NCBI RefSeq assembly: GCF_001507855.1
Contig: NZ_LGEN01000025.1
Span: 1-49,449 of the forward strand
Length of the DNA: 49,449 nt
Origin: Halomonas sp. 54_146
GTDB taxonomy: Bacteria > Pseudomonadota > Gammaproteobacteria > Pseudomonadales > Halomonadaceae
Direction of reading: 5' to 3'
This document shows positions 25,566 to 32,727 of the stretch, piece after piece. Position 1 is the stretch's first letter. The number at the start of each line of letters is the position of its first letter. Both the position numbers and the translations under genes were made by a program. Under the pieces are notes generated by a model, which was not told the DNA's origin, searched no databases, and saw nothing but the letters and a program-made list of their open reading frames with translations.

Positions 25566-27215
25566 ATGTCAGAATCAACGAATAATAAATTTGACTATAT
25601 CGTGATAGGAGCAGGCACCGCCGGGTGCCTGCTGGCCAACCGGCTGAGCGCCAACCCTAACAATAAGGTGCTGCTGATTGAAGCAGGTGGCCGCGATAAC
25701 TACCACTGGATCCATATCCCGGTGGGCTATCTCTACTGTATTAACAACCCGCGCACCGATTGGCTATTTCGCACCGAGCCCGATAAAGGGCTCAACGGCC
25801 GCTCATTGATTTATCCGCGGGGTAAAACCCTGGGTGGTTGTTCCAGCATTAATGGAATGCTTTATCTGCGTGGTCAGGCGCGGGATTACGACCATTGGGC
25901 GGAGCTGACCGGCGATGACGCCTGGCGGTGGGAAAACTGCCTGCCTGATTTCATGAAACACGAAGACCACCATCGACTGGATGAGGGCGGTGACGGGGAT
26001 GCCGAGCATCGTCGGTATCATGGCCACGGTGGCGAGTGGCGAATCGAGAAGCAGCGCTTAAGCTGGGAAGTGTTGGACGACTTCGCTGAGGCGGCGGTTC
26101 AAGCCGGCATTCCGCGCACTGAAGATTTCAATCGTGGCGATAACGAAGGCGTCAACTACTTCGAAGTTAACCAGCGTGGCGGCTGGCGCTGGAATACCTC
26201 TAAAGCGTTTTTGCGGCCTATCAAAGAGCGCTCTAATCTGACTGTCTGGCACTCAACCCACGTCAATCGACTGCTATTTGAGCAGCAAGGTGGCAAACCG
26301 GGCTGCGTAGGCGCAGAGCTTTTACGCGAAGGCAAAGCGCTCAACGTGGCGGCCAATAAAGAAGTGGTGCTAAGTGCGGGGGCAATCGGTTCGCCTCAGA
26401 TTCTGCAGCTCTCTGGTATTGGCGACCCCGAGCTGCTGCAGCGCCATGGTATTGATGTAGTAGCAGTGCTTCCCGGGGTGGGTGAAAACCTGCAGGATCA
26501 CCTGCAAATTCGTTCCGTCTATAAGGTGAAAGGGGCAAAAACGCTTAACACCATGGCCAGCACCCTGCTAGGGAAGGCTAAGATTGGTTTGGAATACGTG
26601 TTTAAGCGTTCTGGCCCGATGAGCATGGCACCTTCACAGCTATGTATCTTTACGCGCAGCTCTGACGATTACCAGCATGCCAACATCGAATACCACGTTC
26701 AGCCATTAAGCCTGGATGCGTTTGGCCAGCCGCTGCACCCGTACCCGGCGATCACTGCCAGCGTGTGTAATTTGAACCCAACCAGCCGTGGCTCGGTACG
26801 GATCAAAAACCGTGACCCACAAGCGGCGCCGGCCATTGAACCTAACTACCTGAGCACGGAAGAAGACCGCAAGGTGGCGGCGGATTCACTGCGCGTGACA
26901 CGGCGGATTGCCGAGCAGCAGGCGTTTGCCAAATACCAGCCAGAAGAGTTTAAACCGGGGCTTCAATATCAGAGCGACGATGAGTTGGCTAAATTGGCTG
27001 GCGATATTGGCACGACGATCTTTCACCCGGTAGGCACCACGAAGATGGGGCGCGACGACGACCCGATGGCTGTCGTGGATTCAAAGCTTCGGGTGAAAGG
27101 TGTCAATGGGTTACGCGTGGTAGATGCAGGCGTTATGCCGACCATCACGAGTGGCAATACCAACTCACCCACCTTGATGATTGCGGAGAAAGCGGCTGGC
27201 TGGATATTGGCGTAG
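25566..27215 (+). CDS. dddA: GMC-family flavin alcohol dehydrogenase, DddA/HpdH-like
   Basis: The 549-residue protein is a glucose-methanol-choline oxidoreductase: FAD-binding GAGTAG at 15-20, GMC signature PRGKTLGGCSSINGMLYLRGQ (about 82-102), and the active-site pair His487 (HPVGTTKMG) and Asn533 (SGNTNSPTLM). Enzymes so close to choline dehydrogenase are often called BetA, but pairing with an MmsA-type dehydrogenase and a divergent LysR gene matches DddA of Halomonas HTNK1 and HpdH of Pseudomonas denitrificans, which oxidise 3-hydroxypropionate to malonate semialdehyde. Absence of betB/betI supports that reading. Ribosome site GGGAG lies 10 nt before the ATG. It is probably co-transcribed with dddC. 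Specificity is inferred from context. Confidence 0.87.
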   Translation: MSESTNNKFDYIVIGAGTAGCLLANRLSANPNNKVLLIEAGGRDNYHWIHIPVGYLYCINNPRTDWLFRTEPDKGLNGRSLIYPRGKTLGGCSSINGMLYLRGQARDYDHWAELTGDDAWRWENCLPDFMKHEDHHRLDEGGDGDAEHRRYHGHGGEWRIEKQRLSWEVLDDFAEAAVQAGIPRTEDFNRGDNEGVNYFEVNQRGGWRWNTSKAFLRPIKERSNLTVWHSTHVNRLLFEQQGGKPGCVGAELLREGKALNVAANKEVVLSAGAIGSPQILQLSGIGDPELLQRHGIDVVAVLPGVGENLQDHLQIRSVYKVKGAKTLNTMASTLLGKAKIGLEYVFKRSGPMSMAPSQLCIFTRSSDDYQHANIEYHVQPLSLDAFGQPLHPYPAITASVCNLNPTSRGSVRIKNRDPQAAPAIEPNYLSTEEDRKVAADSLRVTRRIAEQQAFAKYQPEEFKPGLQYQSDDELAKLAGDIGTTIFHPVGTTKMGRDDDPMAVVDSKLRVKGVNGLRVVDAGVMPTITSGNTNSPTLMIAEKAAGWILA

Positions 27216-27258
27216 CGAGAGATCGCGACATAATTTCTTTCAGGTGTTTATCGCAGTG

Positions 27259-27287
27259 TTGACGCGGGCAGCGGTTTAGCGCAAGAT
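27259..27287 (+). promoter_or_regulatory. Candidate promoter of the cold-shock gene
   Basis: TTGACG (27259-27264) and CAAGAT (27282-27287) are spaced by 17 nt. Transcription from here would give a leader of roughly 130-135 nt, in the range known for cspA-type mRNAs. The -10 is weak. Confidence 0.4.
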
Positions 27288-27383
27288 GCGTGCAGTTGGT
27301 TAGCAAGTCGAACGTTGTCAGCAGTATAGAAGCGCCTCAAGCGTTAAATCTGGTGAAAGTCTCTTGTTCTACCCACTGCACTT

Positions 27384-27426
27384 CGGGTATTACCCGGTTT
27401 TAATTAGCTACATTGAGGAACTCAAT
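27384..27426 (+). promoter_or_regulatory. Structured cold-shock leader with the ribosome site in a hairpin
   Basis: Two hairpins precede the start codon. CGGGT-ATT-ACCCG (27384-27396) is followed by GTTTTAATT and resembles a weak intrinsic terminator. ATTGAG-GAA-CTCAAT (27412-27426) forms a 6-bp stem that contains the GAGGA ribosome-binding site and ends one base before the ATG. This suggests control of elongation and of translation start by RNA folding. Confidence 0.55.
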
Positions 27427-27427
27427 C

Positions 27428-27631
27428 ATGGCAACTGGCACAGTTAAGTGGTTCAACGACACTAAAGGTTTCGGCTTCATTTCTCCTGACGACAATGGCG
27501 ACGACCTGTTCGCACATTTCTCTGAAATTCAGTCTGAAGGCTTCAAATCTCTGCAAGACGGCCAGAAGGTTTCCTTCGACGTCACCCAGGGTAAGAAAGG
27601 CCTTCAGGCTTCTAACATCAAAGTAATCTAA
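27428..27631 (+). CDS. Cold-shock domain protein (CspA family)
   Basis: The 67-residue protein consists of a single cold-shock domain. RNP1 (KGFGFIS, residues 13-19) and RNP2 (DLFAHFS, about 28-34) form the nucleic-acid-binding face of a five-stranded OB fold. It binds single-stranded RNA/DNA as an RNA chaperone in the cytoplasm. The start at 27428 ([10 protein letters not shown]) is the conserved family start. Its mRNA leader of over 100 nt is structured. A strong terminator follows, so it is monocistronic. Whether it is truly cold-induced or a constitutive paralogue (CspC/E-like) cannot be read from the protein. Confidence 0.96.
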   Translation: MATGTVKWFNDTKGFGFISPDDNGDDLFAHFSEIQSEGFKSLQDGQKVSFDVTQGKKGLQASNIKVI

Positions 27632-27686
27632 GTTAATTCTTAGACTTTAAGATGTTAGCAATCATCGCCTAGCGCTGATTGACCAG

Positions 27687-27713
27687 AAAACCCCGCCTAG
27701 TGCGGGGTTTTTT
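27687..27713 (+). terminator. Intrinsic terminator of the cold-shock gene
   Basis: AAAACCCCGC and GCGGGGTTTT are separated by 5 nt and lead into a T6 run. Confidence 0.93.
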
Positions 27714-27750
27714 GTGTCTGTACGATTTGGCGTATCGTCTTACGCTTATT

Positions 27751-27813
27751 CACGCCTCACGCCTCACGCCTCACGCCTCACGCCTCACGCCTCACGCCTC
27801 ACGCCTCACGCCT
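27751..27813. repeat. Heptamer tandem array, nine copies
   Basis: Nine exact copies of CACGCCT occupy 63 bp, followed by CACATCT. A TATATT hexamer at 27823-27828 lies 9 nt downstream, so the -35 spacing region falls inside the array. Rotated, the unit is TCACGCC; the other array in this window (13631-13672) is ATACGCC when rotated, sharing ACGCC. Confidence 0.95.
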
Positions 27814-27924
27814 CACATCTTTTATATTCCATTTTGATCTTTAAGTGTTTCTAAAAATAACTTTTTAGAATATAGGATTGGCCTCACAATATCACCATGC
27901 TTATTTGTTAAGGATACCGTGGTG

Positions 27925-29694
27925 ATGTCGCTGGATGCTTGGATTGCAGTAGGGGTGGTGCTGACCATTTTCCCGCTGATGGCGTTCTCACGCTTAGGGC
28001 CGGATATTATTCTGCTCGGCGCGGTGGTTTTACTAATGACGCTCGGGGTGATTGACCCACAGCAGGCGCTGGGCGGGTTCTCCAATAGTGGCCTGTTTAC
28101 CGTCGCCTTTATGTACGTGTTGGTGGCAAGCATTCGTGAAACCGGCGGAATTGATCTGATCATTCGCTACGTGCTGGGTCGCCCTACGGGGGAAAGAGGG
28201 GCGTTGGCGCGCCTGCTATTGCCCGTGGCCGCCCTCAGCGCCTTTGTCAATAATACGCCCGTGGTGGCGACCTACATTCCCGCAGTGATGAGCTGGAGCC
28301 GAAGGCTGCGCTTATCTCCCCAGCGGCTGCTGATGCCGCTCAGTTTCGCGTCTATTTTAGGTGGCACTATTACCCTGTTTGGTACCAGCACTAACTTGGT
28401 GGTGCATGGGCTACTGATTGAACATGACCCCGCGCTTGGTATGGGGCTGTTGGACCTGGCGTGGGTGGGCATTCCCGTAGCAATCGCGGGTCTTGTTTAT
28501 CTAATAGTGTTAGGGCCGCGCCTGTTGCCGGCTCGTGAAGGGCTGGCCAATGCGTTTGCCAACCCACGCGAGTTCACCATCGAGATGGAGGTTGACCCTG
28601 CGGGTGTGCTGGTAGACCGAACCGTCGAAGAAGCAGGGCTACGCCACTTACAGGAACTGTTTCTGGTTGAAATAGAGCGCGCCGGCAACGTGGTTAGCGT
28701 TGTAGGCCCCGGCGAGCGGCTTAAAGGCGGCGACAGGTTGGTGTTTGCAGGCACCTCTGATGCGGCGGTGGAGTTACAGCAAATTCGTGGCTTGATACCT
28801 TCCCGAGATAACACCTCAAGTTTGGAGAAGGAGTTTAAAGAGCGCCGCCTGGTAGAAGCGGTGGTCTCAAACCAGTGCCAGTTTATTGGTCAGCGTATTC
28901 GCGATGGCCACTTTAGAACCCTGTATGGGGCGGCGGTGCTGGCGATCTGCCGGGGTGGCGAACGTGTTAAAGGCAATCTTGGTCAGGTGCGCCTGCAGTC
29001 AGCCGATGTGCTGTTGCTAGAGGCTCGCCCGCCGTTTATTGAGCGCCACCGCCAGTCGAAGGATTTCCTGCTGATTAGTGAACTCAATGGCGCGGCGCGG
29101 CCGATACATGAAAAAGCGCCACTGGCGTGGGGTGTTTTGCTGGGCGCTGTTCTGCTCGCCGCACTTGGCGTGTTGAGCATGCTCAATGCCGCCATGCTGG
29201 GGGCGGCGTTAGTGCTACTGACGGGTTGCTGTTCGGTGGGTGCTGCCAAGCGCGGGCTAGACACTCAGGTGTTGCTGACCATTGCCGCCTCGTTTGGTGT
29301 GGGGGCGGCGCTGCAAAGCTCTGGTGCGGCTGAAGTGATTGCCGGCGGGGCGCTAACGTTAGTGGCGGGTAATCCTTTGCTGCTGTTAATCGGCACTTAC
29401 TGTGTGGTTGCGCTGCTTACCGAACTGGTGACCAATAACGCAGCGGCGGTGATTATTTTCCCAGTGGTAATAAGCGCAGCAGAAAGCTTGGGCGTTAGCC
29501 CGATGCCTTATGTGGTGGCCATTATGTTTGCCGCTTCGGCAAGTTTCTTAACGCCGATAGGCTATCAAACCAACCTGATGGTGCATGGCCCCGGCGGCTA
29601 TCGGGTCGGCGATTTTCTTCGCTTGGGGAGTGGTTTGAATGTGCTCACCGGGGCAATAGCCTTGTCATTGATCCCGTTGGTGTGGCCCTTTTAA
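27925..29694 (+). CDS. SLC13-family permease with two RCK_C (TrkA-C) domains
   Basis: The 589-residue protein has an N-terminal membrane half (about 1-200, with SAFVNNTPVVATYIPAV and GGTITLFGTSTNLVVHG), two cytosolic RCK_C-like domains (about 213-290 and 298-385), and a C-terminal membrane half with the matching TELVTNNAAAVIIFP and TPIGYQTNLMVHGPGGY. This split layout is that of SAC1/SLT-type SLC13 permeases, linked in algae and bacteria to sulfate or related anion transport, with the RCK_C domains thought to sense ligands. Start choice is among GTG 27919, GTG 27922 and ATG 27925; AAGGA at 27910-27914 is 7 nt before GTG 27922 and 10 nt before the ATG. The heptamer array lies about 110 bp upstream. 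Confidence 0.87.
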   Translation: MSLDAWIAVGVVLTIFPLMAFSRLGPDIILLGAVVLLMTLGVIDPQQALGGFSNSGLFTVAFMYVLVASIRETGGIDLIIRYVLGRPTGERGALARLLLPVAALSAFVNNTPVVATYIPAVMSWSRRLRLSPQRLLMPLSFASILGGTITLFGTSTNLVVHGLLIEHDPALGMGLLDLAWVGIPVAIAGLVYLIVLGPRLLPAREGLANAFANPREFTIEMEVDPAGVLVDRTVEEAGLRHLQELFLVEIERAGNVVSVVGPGERLKGGDRLVFAGTSDAAVELQQIRGLIPSRDNTSSLEKEFKERRLVEAVVSNQCQFIGQRIRDGHFRTLYGAAVLAICRGGERVKGNLGQVRLQSADVLLLEARPPFIERHRQSKDFLLISELNGAARPIHEKAPLAWGVLLGAVLLAALGVLSMLNAAMLGAALVLLTGCCSVGAAKRGLDTQVLLTIAASFGVGAALQSSGAAEVIAGGALTLVAGNPLLLLIGTYCVVALLTELVTNNAAAVIIFPVVISAAESLGVSPMPYVVAIMFAASASFLTPIGYQTNLMVHGPGGYRVGDFLRLGSGLNVLTGAIALSLIPLVWPF

Positions 29695-29784
29695 CCAGGC
29701 GTTGGCCATTTTAAGCGTGACGCTGCTCGCGGTTAACGCAGGATTGCGCTAGGGTGACGTTTTTCAGATAAGGAACCGGATTCC

Positions 29785-30450
29785 ATGACTGCACCTGGCG
29801 AACTGATTATTGAGCCGAAAGATGGTCAACCCGCCGATGCCTGCGTGTTTATTCTTCACGGTTTGGGCGCTGATGGGCACGACTTTGAACCGCTGGTGCC
29901 GGCGTTAGCGCTGCCGAAAGATTCACACGTGCGTTTTATTATGCCCCATGCGCCACGCCTGCCGGTGACGATTAATGGCGGCATGGTCATGCCTGCTTGG
30001 TACGATATTCTGGCCATGGATTTGGGGCGCCGGGTAGATGAAGTCCAGCTTAAGAAGTCGGCTGAGCGCATTCAAAATTTGATACAAGCGCAGATTGACC
30101 AAGGCATCGATAGCCAGCGCATTATCGTGGCCGGCTTTTCTCAAGGCGGTGCGGTTGCCTACCACGCCGCGCTGACGTTTCCCGTGCCGTTGGGAGGTTT
30201 GTTGGCCATGTCCACTTACTTCGCAACGGCAGACAATATCGAGCTGGCGGAAGCCAATCGTCAGATCCCCGTTGAGGTTCAGCACGGCAGCTTTGACCCG
30301 ATTGTGCCCGAAAGCTTGGGTCGCAGCGGTGCCGACCGCTTAAAAGAGATGGGCTACGCGGTTAACTACCGCCAATATCCTATGGCCCATGCGCTGTGCC
30401 CCCAGCAGGTGAATGACATCGGTAAGTGGTTAAGTGCCCGCCTAAGCTAG
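29785..30450 (+). CDS. Carboxylesterase/phospholipase, Abhydrolase_2 family
   Basis: The 221-residue alpha/beta-hydrolase has oxyanion-side HGLGADGHD (about 26-34) and a full catalytic triad: Ser119 in GFSQGGA, Asp171 in FDPIVP, and His202 in MAHALCP. Size and motifs match the bacterial carboxylesterase II group, related to eukaryotic acyl-protein thioesterases; these hydrolyse short- to medium-chain esters in the cytoplasm and some have lysophospholipase activity. AAGGA lies about 10 nt before the ATG. The gene is preceded by a 90-bp gap and followed by a small hairpin (GCCTG/CAGGC, 30456-30469) without a T run. The physiological substrate is unknown. Confidence 0.92.
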   Translation: MTAPGELIIEPKDGQPADACVFILHGLGADGHDFEPLVPALALPKDSHVRFIMPHAPRLPVTINGGMVMPAWYDILAMDLGRRVDEVQLKKSAERIQNLIQAQIDQGIDSQRIIVAGFSQGGAVAYHAALTFPVPLGGLLAMSTYFATADNIELAEANRQIPVEVQHGSFDPIVPESLGRSGADRLKEMGYAVNYRQYPMAHALCPQQVNDIGKWLSARLS

Positions 30451-30544
30451 TTTTTGCCTGACAACAGGCTGTGTCGACAAGCGTACAAAAGGCAGGCACA
30501 GTAAGCTTCTATTCGTGACCGATGCAAGGATGTAGCGAAAACGA

Positions 30545-31225
30545 ATGATAGCTTCCTTTGATGCAATAGAAACAGTGCTGGCGCTCTGCTTAACGGCGGT
30601 GGCACTGGTTTGCCTGTTTGATCGCCATCTTGTGCGCGCTTGCAGTTTCTTTGTGGTGTTTGCCAGCGTTATGACACTGGCTTGGTGGCAGCTGGGCGCA
30701 CCCTGGCTAGCCGCCGCTGAATTAGTGCTGGGCGTAGTGCTGACCGGGCTATGCTTTTTTTATGCCCTTGGCCGCATCTCTCCTGGTGATTCACCCCCGC
30801 TAACATACGATTCGTTCAACGAGCCTAGGTCTCGGGCAACCGCGCGCCTGCTATTGGCGCTTGCTTGGTTGGTCATGGTCGGCGTGGCGATTCGCTATGT
30901 CATCGCCGACATGGTGTATTCACCTGCAGAGCATCCGCTGCTTCTGGCGGGGGTCGTGATAACGGCCTGTGCGTTAGCTGCCTTTGCATTACACCGTCAT
31001 TTGCTGCGGCGATTGCTGGCCTTCAATGTTCTCGGTTCCGGGGTGTTTATGCTATTGGCGGGTATAGCAGGCACCTCGGCGGCTGCCCAAGCGCTGATTA
31101 CCGTCGGGCTTTGTATTGCGTGGCTGGGGTCGATGCTGGGCGCTTTGTTGATTAGACAGCTGGTGCATTTAGAGGGTGCCGATGCCTTGGGACGTGATGG
31201 CGAACCTAAGGAGCGCGCTGAATGA
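30545..31225 (+). CDS. Fused MbhD-like (DUF4040) and MrpC/NuoK-like membrane subunit
   Basis: The 226-residue protein has about six to seven helices. The N-terminal third (about 8-78) looks like the MbhD/DUF4040 domain of Mrp antiporters and membrane-bound hydrogenases, including LGAPWLAAAELVLGVVLTGL, where the family has GAPDVALTEAxVGxxL. The C-terminal part (about 128-212) resembles MrpC/NuoK: HRHLLRRLLAFNVLGSGVFMLL then AAQALITVGLCIAWLGSMLGALL, matching the 'R.nl.r.liGl.vl.n.vnLl' and 'PlpQALvLTaiVIg' segments. In Mrp operons these are separate or differently fused proteins. The stop overlaps the next start by 4 bp, so subunits are made together. The ribosome site is weak. Assignment is by pattern, not search. 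Confidence 0.7.
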   Translation: MIASFDAIETVLALCLTAVALVCLFDRHLVRACSFFVVFASVMTLAWWQLGAPWLAAAELVLGVVLTGLCFFYALGRISPGDSPPLTYDSFNEPRSRATARLLLALAWLVMVGVAIRYVIADMVYSPAEHPLLLAGVVITACALAAFALHRHLLRRLLAFNVLGSGVFMLLAGIAGTSAAAQALITVGLCIAWLGSMLGALLIRQLVHLEGADALGRDGEPKERAE

Positions 31226-32727
31226 TGTGGCGATTCGGCCTTTTCGACAGCACCGCTTTTGACAGCACTTTTGAGCCGCTGGTGAGCACTTATTGGGCGC
31301 TGTGCATTGCGCTTGCGTTGCCGCTGCTGCTGGGGTTGCTGGCGGCGCTATTTCCGCCTAAGCGTATGTGGCCCGTGGCGCTGGCCAGCCTGCCACTGTT
31401 GGCGTCTGGGTTGGTGCTGCTTTTTGCCTTTGAGCAAGCGGGTCTACTGCGTTGGCAGTGGCAAATAGCGGGTGTCAGCCTGTCGCTGCGTTTAAACGGG
31501 CTTAGCGTACTCTTGCTACTAACGACCCAGTGGATTGGCGTTGCCGCGGCGCTTTATACCCCCGGCGTGTTGCGTTTAGGCGAACCGGAGCCGCTGTCAC
31601 GCTGGCTATGGCCGTTAATGGGCGCGCTACTCAGCGCGCTCTCGCTCATCTGGCTAGCGACTGATCTGCTTACTCTTTACATTGCGCTGGAGCTGATGGG
31701 CCTGGCAGCGGTAGGTATGCTGCTACTTTCGGGAAAAGTGGCGGCGCTGCTGGCGGGCATGCGCTATTTACTGCTGGCGCTGGTGGGGTCGCTTGCCTAC
31801 CTCTTGGGCGTGGCGCTGATTCTAGGCCACTGGGGGCGGCTAGATTTGCAGGGCTTAGCGGACGTTGTCGAGCCCGGGCCAGTCGCCTGGATTGCTGGCG
31901 CGCTGATAGGTGCAGGGCTTGCCTTGAAAGCCGCACTATTTCCCCTCCATGGGTGGCTTTCACCGGTACATAGTAATGCCTGGACCCCGGTTAGCGCGCT
32001 GCATGCCGCGCTGGTGATAAAAGCGTCGCTGTTTATGCTGCTGCAGCTATGGAGCATTCTGCTACCTGATACGTTTTACGCCCCGCGTGTCATTGCCTGG
32101 CTGGGTGTGCTGGCGATTGTGTGGGGCGGGTTCCTAGCGTGGCGTACCGATTCGCTGAAGATTCTGGTGGCATCGTCAACGGTTGCGCAGCTGGGTTATC
32201 TGATGGTGGTCTTCCCACTGCTGCTGGGGCCAGATATCGCCCCGCTGTCACGCGCCTTAGCCTGGGAGGGCTTTTGGCTGCAGTTGATGGGCCATGCTTT
32301 TGCTAAATCGGCGATGTTTTTGGCCGCCGGTAATCTCATATTGGCCACCGGGCAGAGCACAATAAAAGGCTTGGCGGGCACTAGCCGCCGGCTACCGCTT
32401 TCGCTGTTAGTATTCGGCATCGCCTCGGTAACACTGATGGGCTTGCCGCCCAGTTCTGGCTTCACCGCCAAGTGGCTGCTGCTAGAGGCGATGTTGATTT
32501 CCCAACAGTGGTGGGCGGTGGCGGCGCTGTTAGTAGGCACGCTGCTCACGGCAGCTTACGTATTTCGCATGTTTCGCTACTCGTTTGATGAGTCCGCACC
32601 GCGCCACCGTTACCAACCACTTGCTCCGGGCATGGACCTGATCGCGCTAACGCTTGCGCTGATTGCGTTCGCGTTAGGGCTATTAGCGCATTTTCCGCTG
32701 GAGCTGATGCATGGAGGTGGCGTATGA
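31222..32727 (+). CDS. Proton-conducting NuoN/MrpD-like membrane subunit, first
   Basis: The 501-residue, about 14-helix protein belongs to the Proton_antipo_M family shared by complex I NuoL/M/N, Mrp antiporters and hydrogenase-4. It retains the ion-path residues: Glu157 in TLYIALELMGL (TM5), Lys236 in LALKAALFPLHGWL (TM7), His and Lys in LHAALVIKASLF (TM8), and Lys in SSGFTAKWLL (TM12). It should therefore be able to translocate H+ or exchange Na+/H+. Both ends overlap the flanking genes by 4 bp. No NuoH, NuoBCDEFGI, MrpE/F/G or DabA gene is nearby, so the driving reaction is unknown. Confidence 0.88.
   Translation: MMWRFGLFDSTAFDSTFEPLVSTYWALCIALALPLLLGLLAALFPPKRMWPVALASLPLLASGLVLLFAFEQAGLLRWQWQIAGVSLSLRLNGLSVLLLLTTQWIGVAAALYTPGVLRLGEPEPLSRWLWPLMGALLSALSLIWLATDLLTLYIALELMGLAAVGMLLLSGKVAALLAGMRYLLLALVGSLAYLLGVALILGHWGRLDLQGLADVVEPGPVAWIAGALIGAGLALKAALFPLHGWLSPVHSNAWTPVSALHAALVIKASLFMLLQLWSILLPDTFYAPRVIAWLGVLAIVWGGFLAWRTDSLKILVASSTVAQLGYLMVVFPLLLGPDIAPLSRALAWEGFWLQLMGHAFAKSAMFLAAGNLILATGQSTIKGLAGTSRRLPLSLLVFGIASVTLMGLPPSSGFTAKWLLLEAMLISQQWWAVAALLVGTLLTAAYVFRMFRYSFDESAPRHRYQPLAPGMDLIALTLALIAFALGLLAHFPLELMHGGGV

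Noticed and set aside
25566..27215. Naming the GMC enzyme BetA (choline dehydrogenase)
   Set aside because: No betB, betI or betT nearby; the MmsA-type partner and divergent LysR fit a 3-hydroxypropionate unit better.
27751..27813. Second heptamer array as a CRISPR
   Set aside because: Same reasons: contiguous 7-bp copies without spacers.
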